Positions 52,163 to 61,272 of a stretch of DNA of 64,000 nucleotides are shown here, piece by piece; positions within the stretch are counted from its first letter, which is position 1; every line of letters starts with the position of its first letter. Both the position numbers and the translations under genes were made by a program. The notes beneath the pieces were generated by a model that searched no databases, was not told the origin of the DNA, and saw only the letters and a program-made list of their open reading frames with translations. Location of the stretch: NCBI GenBank assembly GCA_947631955.1, contig CANRNJ010000011.1, forward strand, positions 44,091 through 108,090. The letters are read 5' to 3'. Source of the DNA: an uncultured Lachnospiraceae bacterium. GTDB lineage: Bacteria; Bacillota; Clostridia; Lachnospirales; Lachnospiraceae.

Positions 52163-52902
52163 TATTATCGATGGGAAATTTCAGAAACGGTCCGATTTTT
52201 TCAATAGGAAATTCCGGAAACAGCGCGCTTTTATCTTCGCACAATACGGCTCTGCCGCATAAACAGAAAGAGGTCTTCCCGACTTTTAAGGACAGAGATC
52301 TTGTATCGGCGGACGGCATTTCTGCCGGGCAGGGGAACAAAAGCGTTTCCGGGCTGTATAACAGAGAGGGTACGCTGTCAGGGGCGGGACTTGCCAGACA
52401 GCATACACAGTCCGACAACAGGACACCCGTGAAGCGGACGCTGGATATGATCGCCCAGCGCGGCTACATGGACTGGGAGGACGGTGCATTATCCCAGAAA
52501 GTCAGTCTGGTTTCGCAGCTTTTCAGTAGTCAGGATGCGGAACCCGAAATCCCGGAAACAGCTTTTTGGGAAAAAGAAAAAGATGGGGCTGCCGGTTTGT
52601 CCGCTGGCGAAGACCAGTTACAGGGAATAAAAATAGAGCCGCCGTCCGAGAAATGGTCCTTAAAGACCACCGGAGAGGATGTCGCGGCGCAGATGAAGAA
52701 GGGCGCTTTTTTGTACCATGTGGATGGCGGAAACATGTATGTGCAGGGTCTTCAGGAAGACGGCAGTCTGGATATGCAGAAGATGTGCAGTCTGGATGAT
52801 CTGCGCGGAAATCTGACGGAAGATGTCATGGATGCGCTCACACGGGACGACGGTACAAAGAAGGACGATGGGAAGGACAGCCCCCTCTTTGGAACAAACT
52901 GA
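52159..52902 (+). CDS. Unknown soluble protein
   Basis: 247 residues. No signal peptide or membrane segment and no family recognised. The N-terminus is Gly/Asn/Ser-rich (MGNFRNGPIFSIGNSGNSAL), the middle has a short helical stretch (KRTLDMIAQRGYMDWEDGAL) and the C-terminus is acidic and Lys/Asp-rich. GTG 52159 has GGAGGTGG just upstream and overlaps the previous stop codon; ATG 52144 and ATG 52171 are alternatives. Confidence 0.6.
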   Translation: MILSMGNFRNGPIFSIGNSGNSALLSSHNTALPHKQKEVFPTFKDRDLVSADGISAGQGNKSVSGLYNREGTLSGAGLARQHTQSDNRTPVKRTLDMIAQRGYMDWEDGALSQKVSLVSQLFSSQDAEPEIPETAFWEKEKDGAAGLSAGEDQLQGIKIEPPSEKWSLKTTGEDVAAQMKKGAFLYHVDGGNMYVQGLQEDGSLDMQKMCSLDDLRGNLTEDVMDALTRDDGTKKDDGKDSPLFGTN

Positions 52903-52909
52903 GCTTGCC

Positions 52910-53020
52910 ATGAAAAATACTCTGTTCAGAGTGTCTGTGTATGATAAAGACAAAATAGCAGCTGTGGCAAGAGCGATCGGCGGTATGGGGTTGGACTATT
53001 ATATCAAAGATGTTTCATAA
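52910..53020 (+). CDS. Possible very small protein (36 residues)
   Basis: MKNTLFRVSVYDKDKIAAVA continuing to GLDYYIKDVS, 8 bp behind the preceding gene. The composition looks protein-like, with a strand-helix-strand pattern, but there is no good ribosome site and a different in-frame start at 52823 overlaps the upstream gene. Confidence 0.35.
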   Translation: MKNTLFRVSVYDKDKIAAVARAIGGMGLDYYIKDVS

Positions 53021-53188
53021 CTGTTATATTTTATATAAAATCTTGTCAAATCCTTGAAGCTGCAAGCCCTTTATTTTCAGGGGCTTGCGTCTGCGTTTTC
53101 AGCTGATTTACACCAATTACTATATCATTTATACCACTATTTATACCACTATTAACGCAGATCCCACGTTGGACATTTTCTTGTTTTC

Positions 53189-53285
53189 CCTGTCTGAGCT
53201 GCTTGGTCTGTCTGAGTTATGTTTTGTCCGTCTGAGTAATCCTTTGTCTGCCTGAGTGGTGTTTTGCTGTCTGAGTGATACTTTT
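53189..53285 (+). repeat. Five tandem 18-20 bp repeats upstream of a lipoprotein promoter
   Basis: Units at 53189-53206, 53207-53226, 53227-53246, 53247-53266 and 53267-53285 share CTGAG in the pattern GTCTGAGT then TTTTG. The 20-bp period is close to two helical turns, as expected of an array of protein-binding sites placed on one face of DNA. It ends 49 bp before the -35 box at 53334. Just upstream, 53125-53156 holds smaller AT-rich direct repeats (ATTTATACCACT). The copies are too degenerate and short to be a CRISPR array. Confidence 0.7.
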
Positions 53286-53333
53286 CCATCTGGACCGTGT
53301 TTTTTGGGAAAAAAAGCAGAAATAAATAAAATC

Positions 53334-53361
53334 TTGACAAAATATCGGGGGGGGGTATGCT
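53334..53361 (+). promoter_or_regulatory. Promoter with a G9 tract in its spacer (possible phase-variation switch)
   Basis: TTGACA (53334-53339) and TATGCT (53356-53361) are 16 bp apart, and nine of those 16 bases are an unbroken run of G (53347-53355). Slippage in the run would change the spacer length and so the promoter strength; a gain of one G would give the optimal 17. Confidence 0.65.
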
Positions 53362-53408
53362 TTGATAGGCCAATGGGCCAAAAAAACCAGATAGGGAGGA
53401 ATATGAGC

Positions 53409-54671
53409 ATGAAAAAGAAACTGTTGGCAGCCATCATTGCAGCTGCGCTCGCTGTATCTTTGCTTGCTGGCTGCGGGGCGCAGGGAAACACCAACAGCAG
53501 CGCGGAGCAGGCGAACACCGAAGACACCGGCAGCAGCACAGAAGAGGCGGACGCGGAAGACACCGGCAGCAGCACAGAAGAGACGGACGTCGAGGACACC
53601 GGCAGCAGCACAGGAGAGGCGGACGCGGAAGATACCGGCAGCAGCACAGAAGAGGCGGACGCGGAAGACACCGGCAGCAGCACAGAGGAGGCGAACGCCG
53701 AGGACACCAACGCTGGTACAGAGAAAGCCGATGAAAATGTAACAGCAGCTGGGAGTATCGTGAGTATCGAGGGCGGCGTGAACAACTTAGGCGGCACCGT
53801 AACATCCAGTGAGTTCGACATGGAAATGGAGAAGCTTTTTGACGCCGATGGCGCAACTGGTGTTGCAAATTATATGGAGGAACATCAAGTAGACTTTAAC
53901 CTCTCAGAGTTTCTCGGAAGAGATTTAAGAGACTACTATGTCTTGTTCTGGTCTGAGGCAACTAACGAGGAATTAGAGGAAGACCTGTCAGACGGTCATT
54001 ACGATGATGAAGATGGGCTTTGGAGTATAAAACCTAGTCAGACCACTATATGTGAACCCGTTTTGAATGGCGATTTTAGGCTGCAAAAGACTAACGAGGA
54101 TTATCTTGTGCAGTACATCTACAACAGTCCTTATATTGTGTTACAGCCAGTTGACCTTTTATACTTATTAAAAGATAAGTACCCAGGCTTAGTTACTAAT
54201 TACTTGCCAGACGAGAGTTTAGGTTTTGAGTTCCCATACGATGGTAAGACAGCTATAGGCTTTCGCGGCATTGATGCGCAAAAAACTGGGTCTGATGTGG
54301 TCTCTCAGCTGAAATCGTACTTGTTTTACACCGCAACCCCAGACGACAAATTTGGTGAGGCGTTTAGTGAGTTAAGCGGCGACCGTGCTATGTTAGGAAA
54401 GTCTTTGATGTCAGATAGTATTTATGATGAGGAGCAGACACATGGAGATGGTATCCCAGACGGATTAGACCTTTACAGGGACAGCAATGGGGTACTTCAG
54501 CCGACCTATCCAGAGGTTGATGGCAGCGATACAACATTTGCAGTTTACTGTGTCTACTACATCGCCCACGACTTCGGTGCAATAAGTGACGAGAACTGGC
54601 AGAAGGTTGTAGACGTTGAAGCTGAGTACGGCAACTCTCTGGATGATGTCAAGGCACTTCTCGGAGTATAG
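53409..54671 (+). CDS. Lipoprotein with tandem repeats, probably phase-variable
   Basis: 420 residues. The signal MKKKLLAAIIAAALAVSLLA ends in the lipobox LAGC. Next come five copies of the 12-residue repeat EDTGSSTEEADA, coded by 36-bp tandem repeats at 53520-53699, an extended acidic stalk. The globular remainder, from about residue 115, has no family I recognise, though LSEFLGRDLRDYYVLFWSEA and GIPDGLDLYRDSNGVLQPTY look well folded. GGAGG is nine bases before ATG 53409; the ATG at 53403 is too close to it. The stalk repeats could vary in number, and the promoter holds a G9 tract. It ends in a terminator at 54682. Confidence 0.8.
   Translation: MKKKLLAAIIAAALAVSLLAGCGAQGNTNSSAEQANTEDTGSSTEEADAEDTGSSTEETDVEDTGSSTGEADAEDTGSSTEEADAEDTGSSTEEANAEDTNAGTEKADENVTAAGSIVSIEGGVNNLGGTVTSSEFDMEMEKLFDADGATGVANYMEEHQVDFNLSEFLGRDLRDYYVLFWSEATNEELEEDLSDGHYDDEDGLWSIKPSQTTICEPVLNGDFRLQKTNEDYLVQYIYNSPYIVLQPVDLLYLLKDKYPGLVTNYLPDESLGFEFPYDGKTAIGFRGIDAQKTGSDVVSQLKSYLFYTATPDDKFGEAFSELSGDRAMLGKSLMSDSIYDEEQTHGDGIPDGLDLYRDSNGVLQPTYPEVDGSDTTFAVYCVYYIAHDFGAISDENWQKVVDVEAEYGNSLDDVKALLGV
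53520..53699 (+). repeat. Five 36-bp tandem repeats inside the lipoprotein gene
   Basis: Units start at 53520, 53556, 53592, 53628 and 53664, with a partial sixth at 53700. The period is a multiple of three, so changes in copy number keep the frame. Confidence 0.9.
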
Positions 54672-54681
54672 TAATAATAAG

Positions 54682-54716
54682 GCAGGCTGGTTTTCTTATG
54701 CCGGCCTGCTTTTTTG
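54682..54716 (+). terminator. Terminator of the lipoprotein gene
   Basis: Stem GCAGGCTGG with CCGGCCTGC (one G-T pair), loop TTTTCTTATG, then TTTTTTG. Confidence 0.85.
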
Positions 54717-54909
54717 AAAGGTGCAGCAAAAAACAGCGGCACAGCGCAAAGGCGGTTATGAACGTAAAGTTTACAGCAGCCTTTTTTTGTTTGGAAAAAG
54801 GAAGAGAGTGGGGAAGGCGCACCTTGCAAGGAAAGAAGCAGTTTTGCATGATGCCCGTATAAAATCGTTCTGAAAGGGATTGCCCAATCCGGTCTGGAGG
54901 GGGATCTTG

Positions 54910-54938
54910 TTGACAGAACGTGGTTGATAAGCTATTCT
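54910..54938 (+). promoter_or_regulatory. Promoter of the 54989 gene
   Basis: TTGACA (54910-54915), 17 bp, TATTCT (54933-54938). The 54717-54909 spacer shows nothing else clear. Confidence 0.65.
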
Positions 54939-54988
54939 TGAATGAGAAAAAATCTGTGTCGGCAGTTTTTCGGAGATGGGAGTAACAC

Positions 54989-55549
54989 ATGGACAAGAAC
55001 GAAGAGGAACTGGTCGTAGGCGGCTACCGGTTTGGCACGGCTGCGGACGCCGAAACGGCCAGAATGGAAGAAAAGAAAATCGCAAATGTGGAGCAGCATC
55101 TGGATTATCGCAAGCCGCAGAACGTGCTGCTTGTTTACAATAAGGCGATCGATAACAAAGTCTTCTTGACGCCGGTCGGCATGGCTTATCTGCAGAAGAT
55201 GCAGGCACAGCTTGCCAAGTGCGGTATCCCGGAGGAGAAGATCAGACCGATCCCTCTTTATACTACTTTCAGCAATAAACCGGACAGCAGCCGCTCGGTC
55301 AGGAACAGCGCTGCGGCGAGGGCGCCAAAGGCGGAATTTAAAGGACGGTTTATCACATCGGTGTGCATCAATTTCCTGTTAGGGCTGGCGCTTGCGGCCG
55401 TGATCATCCTGTCTTTTGAAAGCAATGTCCCTACGATCGTGAATTATAAGAGGGCGATCGAGAATGAGTATGCCGGATGGGAACAGCAGCTTCAGGAGCG
55501 GGAAGAGGCGGTCCGCGAAGCGGAGAGATCGCTTGATATCTCCCGGTAA
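54989..55549 (+). CDS. Single-pass membrane protein with coiled-coil tail
   Basis: 186 residues. Residues about 1-115 are soluble and include YRKPQNVLLVYNKAIDNKVF and FLTPVGMAYLQKMQAQLAKC; one transmembrane segment follows (FITSVCINFLLGLALAAVII). The last 40 residues form a charged helix (ENEYAGWEQQLQEREEAVRE), probably a short coiled coil outside the membrane. No family recognised. ATG 54989 has GGGAG upstream. Codon use is typical of the core genes, and it stands 150 bp before the response regulator. Confidence 0.7.
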   Translation: MDKNEEELVVGGYRFGTAADAETARMEEKKIANVEQHLDYRKPQNVLLVYNKAIDNKVFLTPVGMAYLQKMQAQLAKCGIPEEKIRPIPLYTTFSNKPDSSRSVRNSAAARAPKAEFKGRFITSVCINFLLGLALAAVIILSFESNVPTIVNYKRAIENEYAGWEQQLQEREEAVREAERSLDISR

Positions 55550-55701
55550 AAGGATCAAAGACAAAGGAAGAGGCAAAAAGAGAAAAGGTATGGGCGCAGA
55601 TCACGTTCATGCCTTTTTGCGAGAAATCACAATTTGTACATATTTTTATTGTATACTTTCATACTGTGGCGGTCGTTGAGCGGACGCGGCAGAAAGGCGC
55701 G

Positions 55702-56385
55702 ATGGTTATGGAAAAATTAAAAATACTGGTGGTTGATGATGAAAGCCGTATGCGCAAGCTTGTCAGGGATTTTTTGACGAAGAGCAATTACGATGTCGTG
55801 GAGGCGGAAGACGGCGCGCAGGCTGTAGATATCTTTTTTGAGCAGAATGACATCGCACTGGTGATACTGGACGTGATGATGCCGAAGATGGACGGCTGGC
55901 AGGTCTGCAGGGAGATCCGCGAATACTCGAAGGTCCCGATCATCATGCTGACTGCAAAATCGGATGAAAGAGATGAACTGCTTGGGTTTGAACTGGGGGT
56001 AGACGAATATATATCGAAGCCTTTCAGCCCGAAGATCCTGGTGGCGCGCGTGGAGGCCATCCTGCGCAGAACAAGCCAGTTCAGCGCGGATCAGGTGATC
56101 GAAGCGGGCGGCATTGTGATCAACAAGGCGGCGCACAGCGTAATGGTAGACGGGCAGCCTGTGGAACTGAGTTTTAAAGAGTTTGAACTGCTGACTTATT
56201 TTATGGAGAATAAGGGGATCGCCCTTTCCCGTGAAAAGATCCTGAACAGCGTGTGGAACTATGATTATTTCGGGGATGCCAGAACGATCGATACCCATGT
56301 CAAGAAGCTCCGCAGCAAGATGGGGGCCAAAGGGGATCTGATCAAAACCATTTGGGGCATGGGCTACAAATTTGAAGCGGAATAA
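55702..56385 (+). CDS. OmpR/PhoB-type response regulator
   Basis: About 227 residues. The receiver domain has the acidic pocket (ILVVDDESRM), the phosphorylated Asp in LVILDVMMPKMDGWQ, and the Lys in YISKPFSP. The C-terminal winged helix (SFKEFELLTYFMENKGIALS, ARTIDTHVKKLRSKMG) binds DNA. It leads a four-gene set with an RND adaptor, an RND transporter and a histidine kinase, which implies that it controls the pump. ATG 55702 is used; ATG 55708 is possible. A TATACT -10-like box is at 55652-55657, but no well-spaced -35 is seen. Confidence 0.95.
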   Translation: MVMEKLKILVVDDESRMRKLVRDFLTKSNYDVVEAEDGAQAVDIFFEQNDIALVILDVMMPKMDGWQVCREIREYSKVPIIMLTAKSDERDELLGFELGVDEYISKPFSPKILVARVEAILRRTSQFSADQVIEAGGIVINKAAHSVMVDGQPVELSFKEFELLTYFMENKGIALSREKILNSVWNYDYFGDARTIDTHVKKLRSKMGAKGDLIKTIWGMGYKFEAE

Positions 56386-56501
56386 CTTAAATAATTATAA
56401 ATAATCGGCAAACGCTTGAATGTAGACGGCGGAAGTAGTATTTTAGGACTTAGTGTAAAAAACACACTGATGTGCTGATTTTTTAGCGGAAGGAGAAGGC
56501 G

Positions 56502-58181
56502 ATGTTGGAACGATACGGTAAAACATATACAAGAAGACTGGCGGTCTTTGCGGCGGCGTGCATATTATGCGGCACAGCGGCCGGCTGCGGGCAGACGGAA
56601 GAGGAAGAAACAATGAGTGAAGTGATCCCGGTTCAGGTGGCTCAGCCTGAGGCAGGCAGTCTGACTCTTACAAATGAGTTTGTGGAAACGGTAAGTCCGG
56701 AAGAGTCGGTATATGTTATCCCTATGGTGTCGGCGGAAGTGTTGAGCCAGAATGTTTCGGTGGGCGATGTAGTGAGCGCCGGGGATGAATTGTGTCAGCT
56801 TGATTCCGAGGCAGCGCAGCTGCAGCTTGCCAGTGCGCAGGCGCAGTATGACAGCGCCGTCGCGGGAGTGGATGCGGCCAAATTGGGTTACGATATGGCG
56901 CAGGCGCAGTATGAGGGGACGGTGGCCCAACTGGATGCGCAGCTGGGCGGACAGAAAACGCTTCAGCTGTATCAGCTGCAGGCGAGCGTGGACACCGCAG
57001 AGTCGGGCATCGAGAGTATCGATGAGCAGAGAAACGCTCTCAACAGCCAGATCACGGACGCGCAGAACCAGCGGGATCAGCTGTTGGCATCGCATGATCA
57101 GCTGCTGCAGGAACAGACTCAGCTGACCGAGTATATCACTACACTGGACGCGTTGGTTGATGACGCTAACGGAAAAAGGCAGATGTTTGCGAGCGTGGCG
57201 CAGTCGGATCAGGAGGGTGACATCGACGACGCGTATAAGCAGGCAAAAGAAGAGGCTGAGGCGAGTCTGGATCAGATCGACGAACAGCTTTCCCAACTGG
57301 AAAATGCATATATACAGGCGGTATCAGGGATCTCCTCTCTCAGCGAGGGACGTAAACAGCTGGATGATGCATGGGAGGAAGCCAACAACGGACTGGAGCA
57401 GGCGCAGGCTTACCTGAACATCACAAAAGACCAAGTCTACGCCGACACGCAGAAAGTCGTGGACGCCAATAAAGAAGCGGCTGCCCTCAGCCTTGATTCC
57501 GCGGAGGCTTCCATCAATTCTGCACAGCTTGGCGTGGAAGGGGCGCAGATCGCGGTGGACTCTGCAGAGTATCAGCTTGCCATGTATACGCTGAAAGCTC
57601 CGATCGGCGGTGTGATCGAGGCGGTAAATCTCAAAGAACATGATTTTGCAACGCCGAGTACACCGGCATATGTTATTTCCAATAAAGATACGATGATGGT
57701 GACATTCTATGTCAGCGAGGGGATACGAAACACATTGACAGTCGGGCAGAAGGTGAGCGTGGACCGTAACGGCAGACTGTACGATGCCGCGATCACGGAG
57801 ATCGGCAGCATGATCGACCAGAACACAGGACTGTTTGCAGTAAAAGCGTGCGTCAGCGCTCCGGATGAAAGCCTTCTTACGGGGTGCAGCGTGAAAGTGG
57901 CGGCCGATACATACAGTCAGGGAAATGTGCTGCTGATCCCCTATGACGCGGTGTATTATGACGACAGCCAGTCCTATGTATATGTGGCGGTCAACGGCGT
58001 GGCAGAACGCCGGGATATTGAAACCGGTATTTTTGATGAACAGACGATCACGGTATTGTCGGGATTGACGGCGGAGGACCAACTGATCACGAGCTGGTCC
58101 GCCAATCTGCGGGAAGGCGCTTCCGTTTCCATTCAGGAACCGGAGAACGCTGCAGAGGATGCCGCAGACAGTGACGAGTAG
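56502..58181 (+). CDS. RND efflux periplasmic-adaptor-type subunit (HlyD/MFP family, lipoprotein)
   Basis: 559 residues. A lipobox-like ...GTAAGC ends the signal. The N-terminal part has the biotinyl-lipoyl half motif (VSVGDVVSAGDELCQLDSEA), followed by a very long coiled-coil hairpin (about residues 100-340) and then the second half (LKAPIGGVIEAVNLKEHDFA) and beta-barrel (YVSEGIRNTLTVGQKVSVDR). In Gram-positive bacteria such adaptors work with RND pumps on the outer face of the single membrane. The coiled coil is longer than in typical RND adaptors. The transporter follows after 14 bp. Confidence 0.92.
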   Translation: MLERYGKTYTRRLAVFAAACILCGTAAGCGQTEEEETMSEVIPVQVAQPEAGSLTLTNEFVETVSPEESVYVIPMVSAEVLSQNVSVGDVVSAGDELCQLDSEAAQLQLASAQAQYDSAVAGVDAAKLGYDMAQAQYEGTVAQLDAQLGGQKTLQLYQLQASVDTAESGIESIDEQRNALNSQITDAQNQRDQLLASHDQLLQEQTQLTEYITTLDALVDDANGKRQMFASVAQSDQEGDIDDAYKQAKEEAEASLDQIDEQLSQLENAYIQAVSGISSLSEGRKQLDDAWEEANNGLEQAQAYLNITKDQVYADTQKVVDANKEAAALSLDSAEASINSAQLGVEGAQIAVDSAEYQLAMYTLKAPIGGVIEAVNLKEHDFATPSTPAYVISNKDTMMVTFYVSEGIRNTLTVGQKVSVDRNGRLYDAAITEIGSMIDQNTGLFAVKACVSAPDESLLTGCSVKVAADTYSQGNVLLIPYDAVYYDDSQSYVYVAVNGVAERRDIETGIFDEQTITVLSGLTAEDQLITSWSANLREGASVSIQEPENAAEDAADSDE

Positions 58182-58195
58182 GAGGAAGCGCAGGC

Positions 58196-61100
58196 ATGGG
58201 TTTGACAAAATTGGCTATGCGCCGTCCGGTGTCAACGGCGCTTGTAGTGTTGGCGCTTGTGGTGTTTGGATTGACGTCCATAGCAGGATTCCGGTTGGAA
58301 CTTACACCCGATATGGAGCTTCCTATGCTCCTTGTTTATACGGTTTACCCCGGAGCCGATCCGGAGAGCGTGGAAGAACTGGTGACCAAAGAAGTGGAGG
58401 CCGCGGGCTCGGAGCAGAGCGGCGTTACTTCCTATACTTCCCAATCGGCCGAAAACATGTCGATGGTCATGTTTCAGTATGAGTACGGAACGGATTTGGA
58501 CGACGCATACATGGATCTGCGGTCGGCGCTGGATACGGCGAGGATCCTTATGCCGGAAGACGCCAATGAACCGGTCATTATCGAAATGGCCATCGATCAG
58601 ATAGAAACGATGGACATCTCGGTTACTGCGGTCGGCGACAGCGACGTGCTGAGTTATGTCAATGATACGATGGTGCCGGAACTGGAAACGATATCCGGCG
58701 TGGCCGACGTCAGCGTATCGGGAGGACGGGAAAATTATATTAAAGTGGAGCTGGATTCGCAGGCCATGAAGCAGTATGGCGTGACGATGAGCACGATCGC
58801 TTCGACGGTCGCGTCAATGGATTTTACCGTACCGGCGGGGAGCGTCAGCCAAGGATCTCAGGATATCGCCGTTGCCAGCAGCACGGATATCTCCGGCGTT
58901 GTGCAGATTCAAAATATCCCGATCACTACGGCGCGGGGGCAGGTCATTCCGCTGTCGGAACTTGCCGCGGTGAGCGAGAGCAAACGGCAGGCATCCAGTG
59001 TCAGCCGCAGCAACGGAGAGGAAGATATCAGCATCGCCGTCACTAAGAAGAAGAGTTACGGCACGGTCGATGTGACGAGGGCCGTTGAAAAATCACTTGA
59101 AAAACTTCAGGAAGGCAACGACACAGTAAAGATCGACGTGATCTATAATGCCAGCGATTCGATCATCTCTTCGCTTTCTTCCGTTGGGAATACTCTGGTA
59201 CTGGGCGTTTTGCTTTCTATGCTTGTGCTTTTTATCTTCTTCGGCGATCTGAGAGCCAGCCTGATCGTCGGAAGTTCCATGCCGATCTCTCTGTTTGCGA
59301 CGATGATAGGCATGAACATGCTGGGCTTTACGTTCAATGTGGTCACGATGGGCGCTCTGGTCATTGCGATCGGTATGATGGTGGACAGTTCCATCGTAGT
59401 GTTGGAGAGCTGTTTCCGTTTTCGGGACAAAACGGATGATTACCGTGCGGCGGCGCTTGACGGGACCGGTTTTGTGACGGCGTCCATCATTGCGTCCACG
59501 ATCACTACCGTAGTGGTATATTTCCCGCTGGCGACCATGAACGGATTGTCCGGACAGATCTTTTCGGAACTGGGCATGACGATCATCATTGCCATGCTGA
59601 CGTCCTTAGTGGTGGCAATGACGGTCATTCCGCTTCTGTTTGCCAAGTTTAAACCAAAAGAAAAGAAGGAACTGCCGATCAATAAGCTTCTGCGCAGAGT
59701 GAACGGCGGATATGAAAAGTTTTTGTTAAAAATATTGAATAAGAAGATATTGGTACTGATCCTTGCGGTCGCTCTGCTGATCGGAGCGTTTATGCTGGTG
59801 TCCGCGATCCCTATGGAACTGATGCCTACGATGGACGAGGGCGCTTTCGCTGTGACGGCCAGTTTCCGTTCCGGCACAAAGATGTCTGTGATAGAAGAAA
59901 AGACGGCTTTTCTGGAAGAGATGGCGGATGCGGATGAAAACATCGATCATTACTCTTACCGGATATCGGGCGATTCGGCCACGTTGACGGCATATCTGGC
60001 CGATGATGCGCAGCTATCGACGGATCAGGAGATAGAGGAATACACCAGAAGGCTTGAAAACGTTACGGATATGGATATCAGTATAGCTGCCAGCGGCGCC
60101 AGTATGACGTCGATGATGAGCGGCGGGATCGAGATCGATCTGGTCGGACGCGATCTGGATGATCTGAAGGAGGCGTCCAGACAGGTTCAGAGTATGGCTC
60201 AGAAGATTCCGGGAGTGCTTCAGGTATCCTCCAATATTGCGGATGTATCGACGCAGATCAAAGTGGTCGTTGATCCGCTCAAGAGCATGGCCGTTGGCCT
60301 CGCGCCGGTTCAGGTGGCCAGTGAGATGCACAATGCGTTAAGCGGTGTGGAAGCCGCCACCCTTACGAGAAGCGGACAGGAATATTCGATCTGGTTGGAA
60401 TATCCCGAAGGGGAATATGACAATATAAATGAACTGAACAACATGACGCTGACGACTGCTTATGGGACGCAGATCCCGCTTTCGGAACTGGCGGAGGCAG
60501 AGTACACGGATACGCCGGTCACTCTTACCAGAGTGGACGGCATCTATCAGGTGGCCGTTACCGTAAACACGACGGAAGACGCCCGGTTCAGCGCGCAGGA
60601 TGCCATAAATGAAGCGATGGATCAAATGATACTTCCCAAGGGTGTCACCAGAGATTCCAGTATGATGGAAGAGATGATGATCGACGAATTTACGGCGATC
60701 GTCACGGCCATCTTTGTGGCGGTCTTCCTCATTTTTCTGGTTATGGCCATGCAGTTTGAATCTCCGCGTTTTTCCGCCATGGTGATGATGAGCATCCCCT
60801 TTGCCCTGATCGGTTCGTTCGGGCTTCTTTATGTCACGGGTTCCACGGTGAGCATGGTATCCCTGATGGGCGTGCTGATGTTAGTAGGTATCGTGGTGAA
60901 TAACGGTATTCTATATGTAGATACGGTCAATAGACTCCGCGAGGAAATACCGCTTCAGGACGCGCTTGTGCAGAGCGGACAGATGCGTCTGCGCCCCATC
61001 CTTATGACGACGCTGACGACGATCCTGTCTATGGTCCCCATGGCGCTGGGAATCGGGGAAGGATCGGTCATGATGCAGGGAATGGCGCTCATTATCATTG

Positions 61101-61264
61101 GCGGCCTGATCGCATCGACCGTCCTGATCCTGATGCTTATGCCGACTTTCTATCTGATCATTGACAAGCGGAGCAGAAAAGAAGCCAGACAGCTGAAAAA
61201 AGAGTCAAGGCGGCAGAAGAAAGAGTTAAAACGGCAGAAAAAGGAACGGCAGCAAGAGGATTAG
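58196..61264 (+). CDS. RND-superfamily (AcrB/HAE1-type) efflux transporter
   Basis: 1022 residues, with twelve transmembrane helices and two large extracellular loops. Family marks include the start AMRRPVSTALVVLALVVFGL, the helix 4 motif GALVIAIGMMVDSSIVVLES, with its acidic residue for proton coupling, and the C-terminal QSGQMRLRPILMTTLTTILS followed by PMALGIGEG. It exports drugs, lipids or peptides by proton exchange. AGGAGGAAG precedes ATG 58196. It belongs to the operon controlled by the flanking two-component genes. A basic 30-residue tail (KKESRRQKKELKRQKKERQQ) at the C-terminus is notable. Confidence 0.95.
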   Translation: MGLTKLAMRRPVSTALVVLALVVFGLTSIAGFRLELTPDMELPMLLVYTVYPGADPESVEELVTKEVEAAGSEQSGVTSYTSQSAENMSMVMFQYEYGTDLDDAYMDLRSALDTARILMPEDANEPVIIEMAIDQIETMDISVTAVGDSDVLSYVNDTMVPELETISGVADVSVSGGRENYIKVELDSQAMKQYGVTMSTIASTVASMDFTVPAGSVSQGSQDIAVASSTDISGVVQIQNIPITTARGQVIPLSELAAVSESKRQASSVSRSNGEEDISIAVTKKKSYGTVDVTRAVEKSLEKLQEGNDTVKIDVIYNASDSIISSLSSVGNTLVLGVLLSMLVLFIFFGDLRASLIVGSSMPISLFATMIGMNMLGFTFNVVTMGALVIAIGMMVDSSIVVLESCFRFRDKTDDYRAAALDGTGFVTASIIASTITTVVVYFPLATMNGLSGQIFSELGMTIIIAMLTSLVVAMTVIPLLFAKFKPKEKKELPINKLLRRVNGGYEKFLLKILNKKILVLILAVALLIGAFMLVSAIPMELMPTMDEGAFAVTASFRSGTKMSVIEEKTAFLEEMADADENIDHYSYRISGDSATLTAYLADDAQLSTDQEIEEYTRRLENVTDMDISIAASGASMTSMMSGGIEIDLVGRDLDDLKEASRQVQSMAQKIPGVLQVSSNIADVSTQIKVVVDPLKSMAVGLAPVQVASEMHNALSGVEAATLTRSGQEYSIWLEYPEGEYDNINELNNMTLTTAYGTQIPLSELAEAEYTDTPVTLTRVDGIYQVAVTVNTTEDARFSAQDAINEAMDQMILPKGVTRDSSMMEEMMIDEFTAIVTAIFVAVFLIFLVMAMQFESPRFSAMVMMSIPFALIGSFGLLYVTGSTVSMVSLMGVLMLVGIVVNNGILYVDTVNRLREEIPLQDALVQSGQMRLRPILMTTLTTILSMVPMALGIGEGSVMMQGMALIIIGGLIASTVLILMLMPTFYLIIDKRSRKEARQLKKESRRQKKELKRQKKERQQED

Positions 61265-61272
61265 TACAGAAT

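Noticed and set aside
53189..53285. CRISPR array
   Set aside because: Repeats are contiguous, without spacers, degenerate and only 18-20 bp; no cas genes nearby.
55634..55657. TTGTAC/TATACT pair as promoter of the response-regulator operon
   Set aside because: The spacer is only 12 bp; at most the -10 box could be used.
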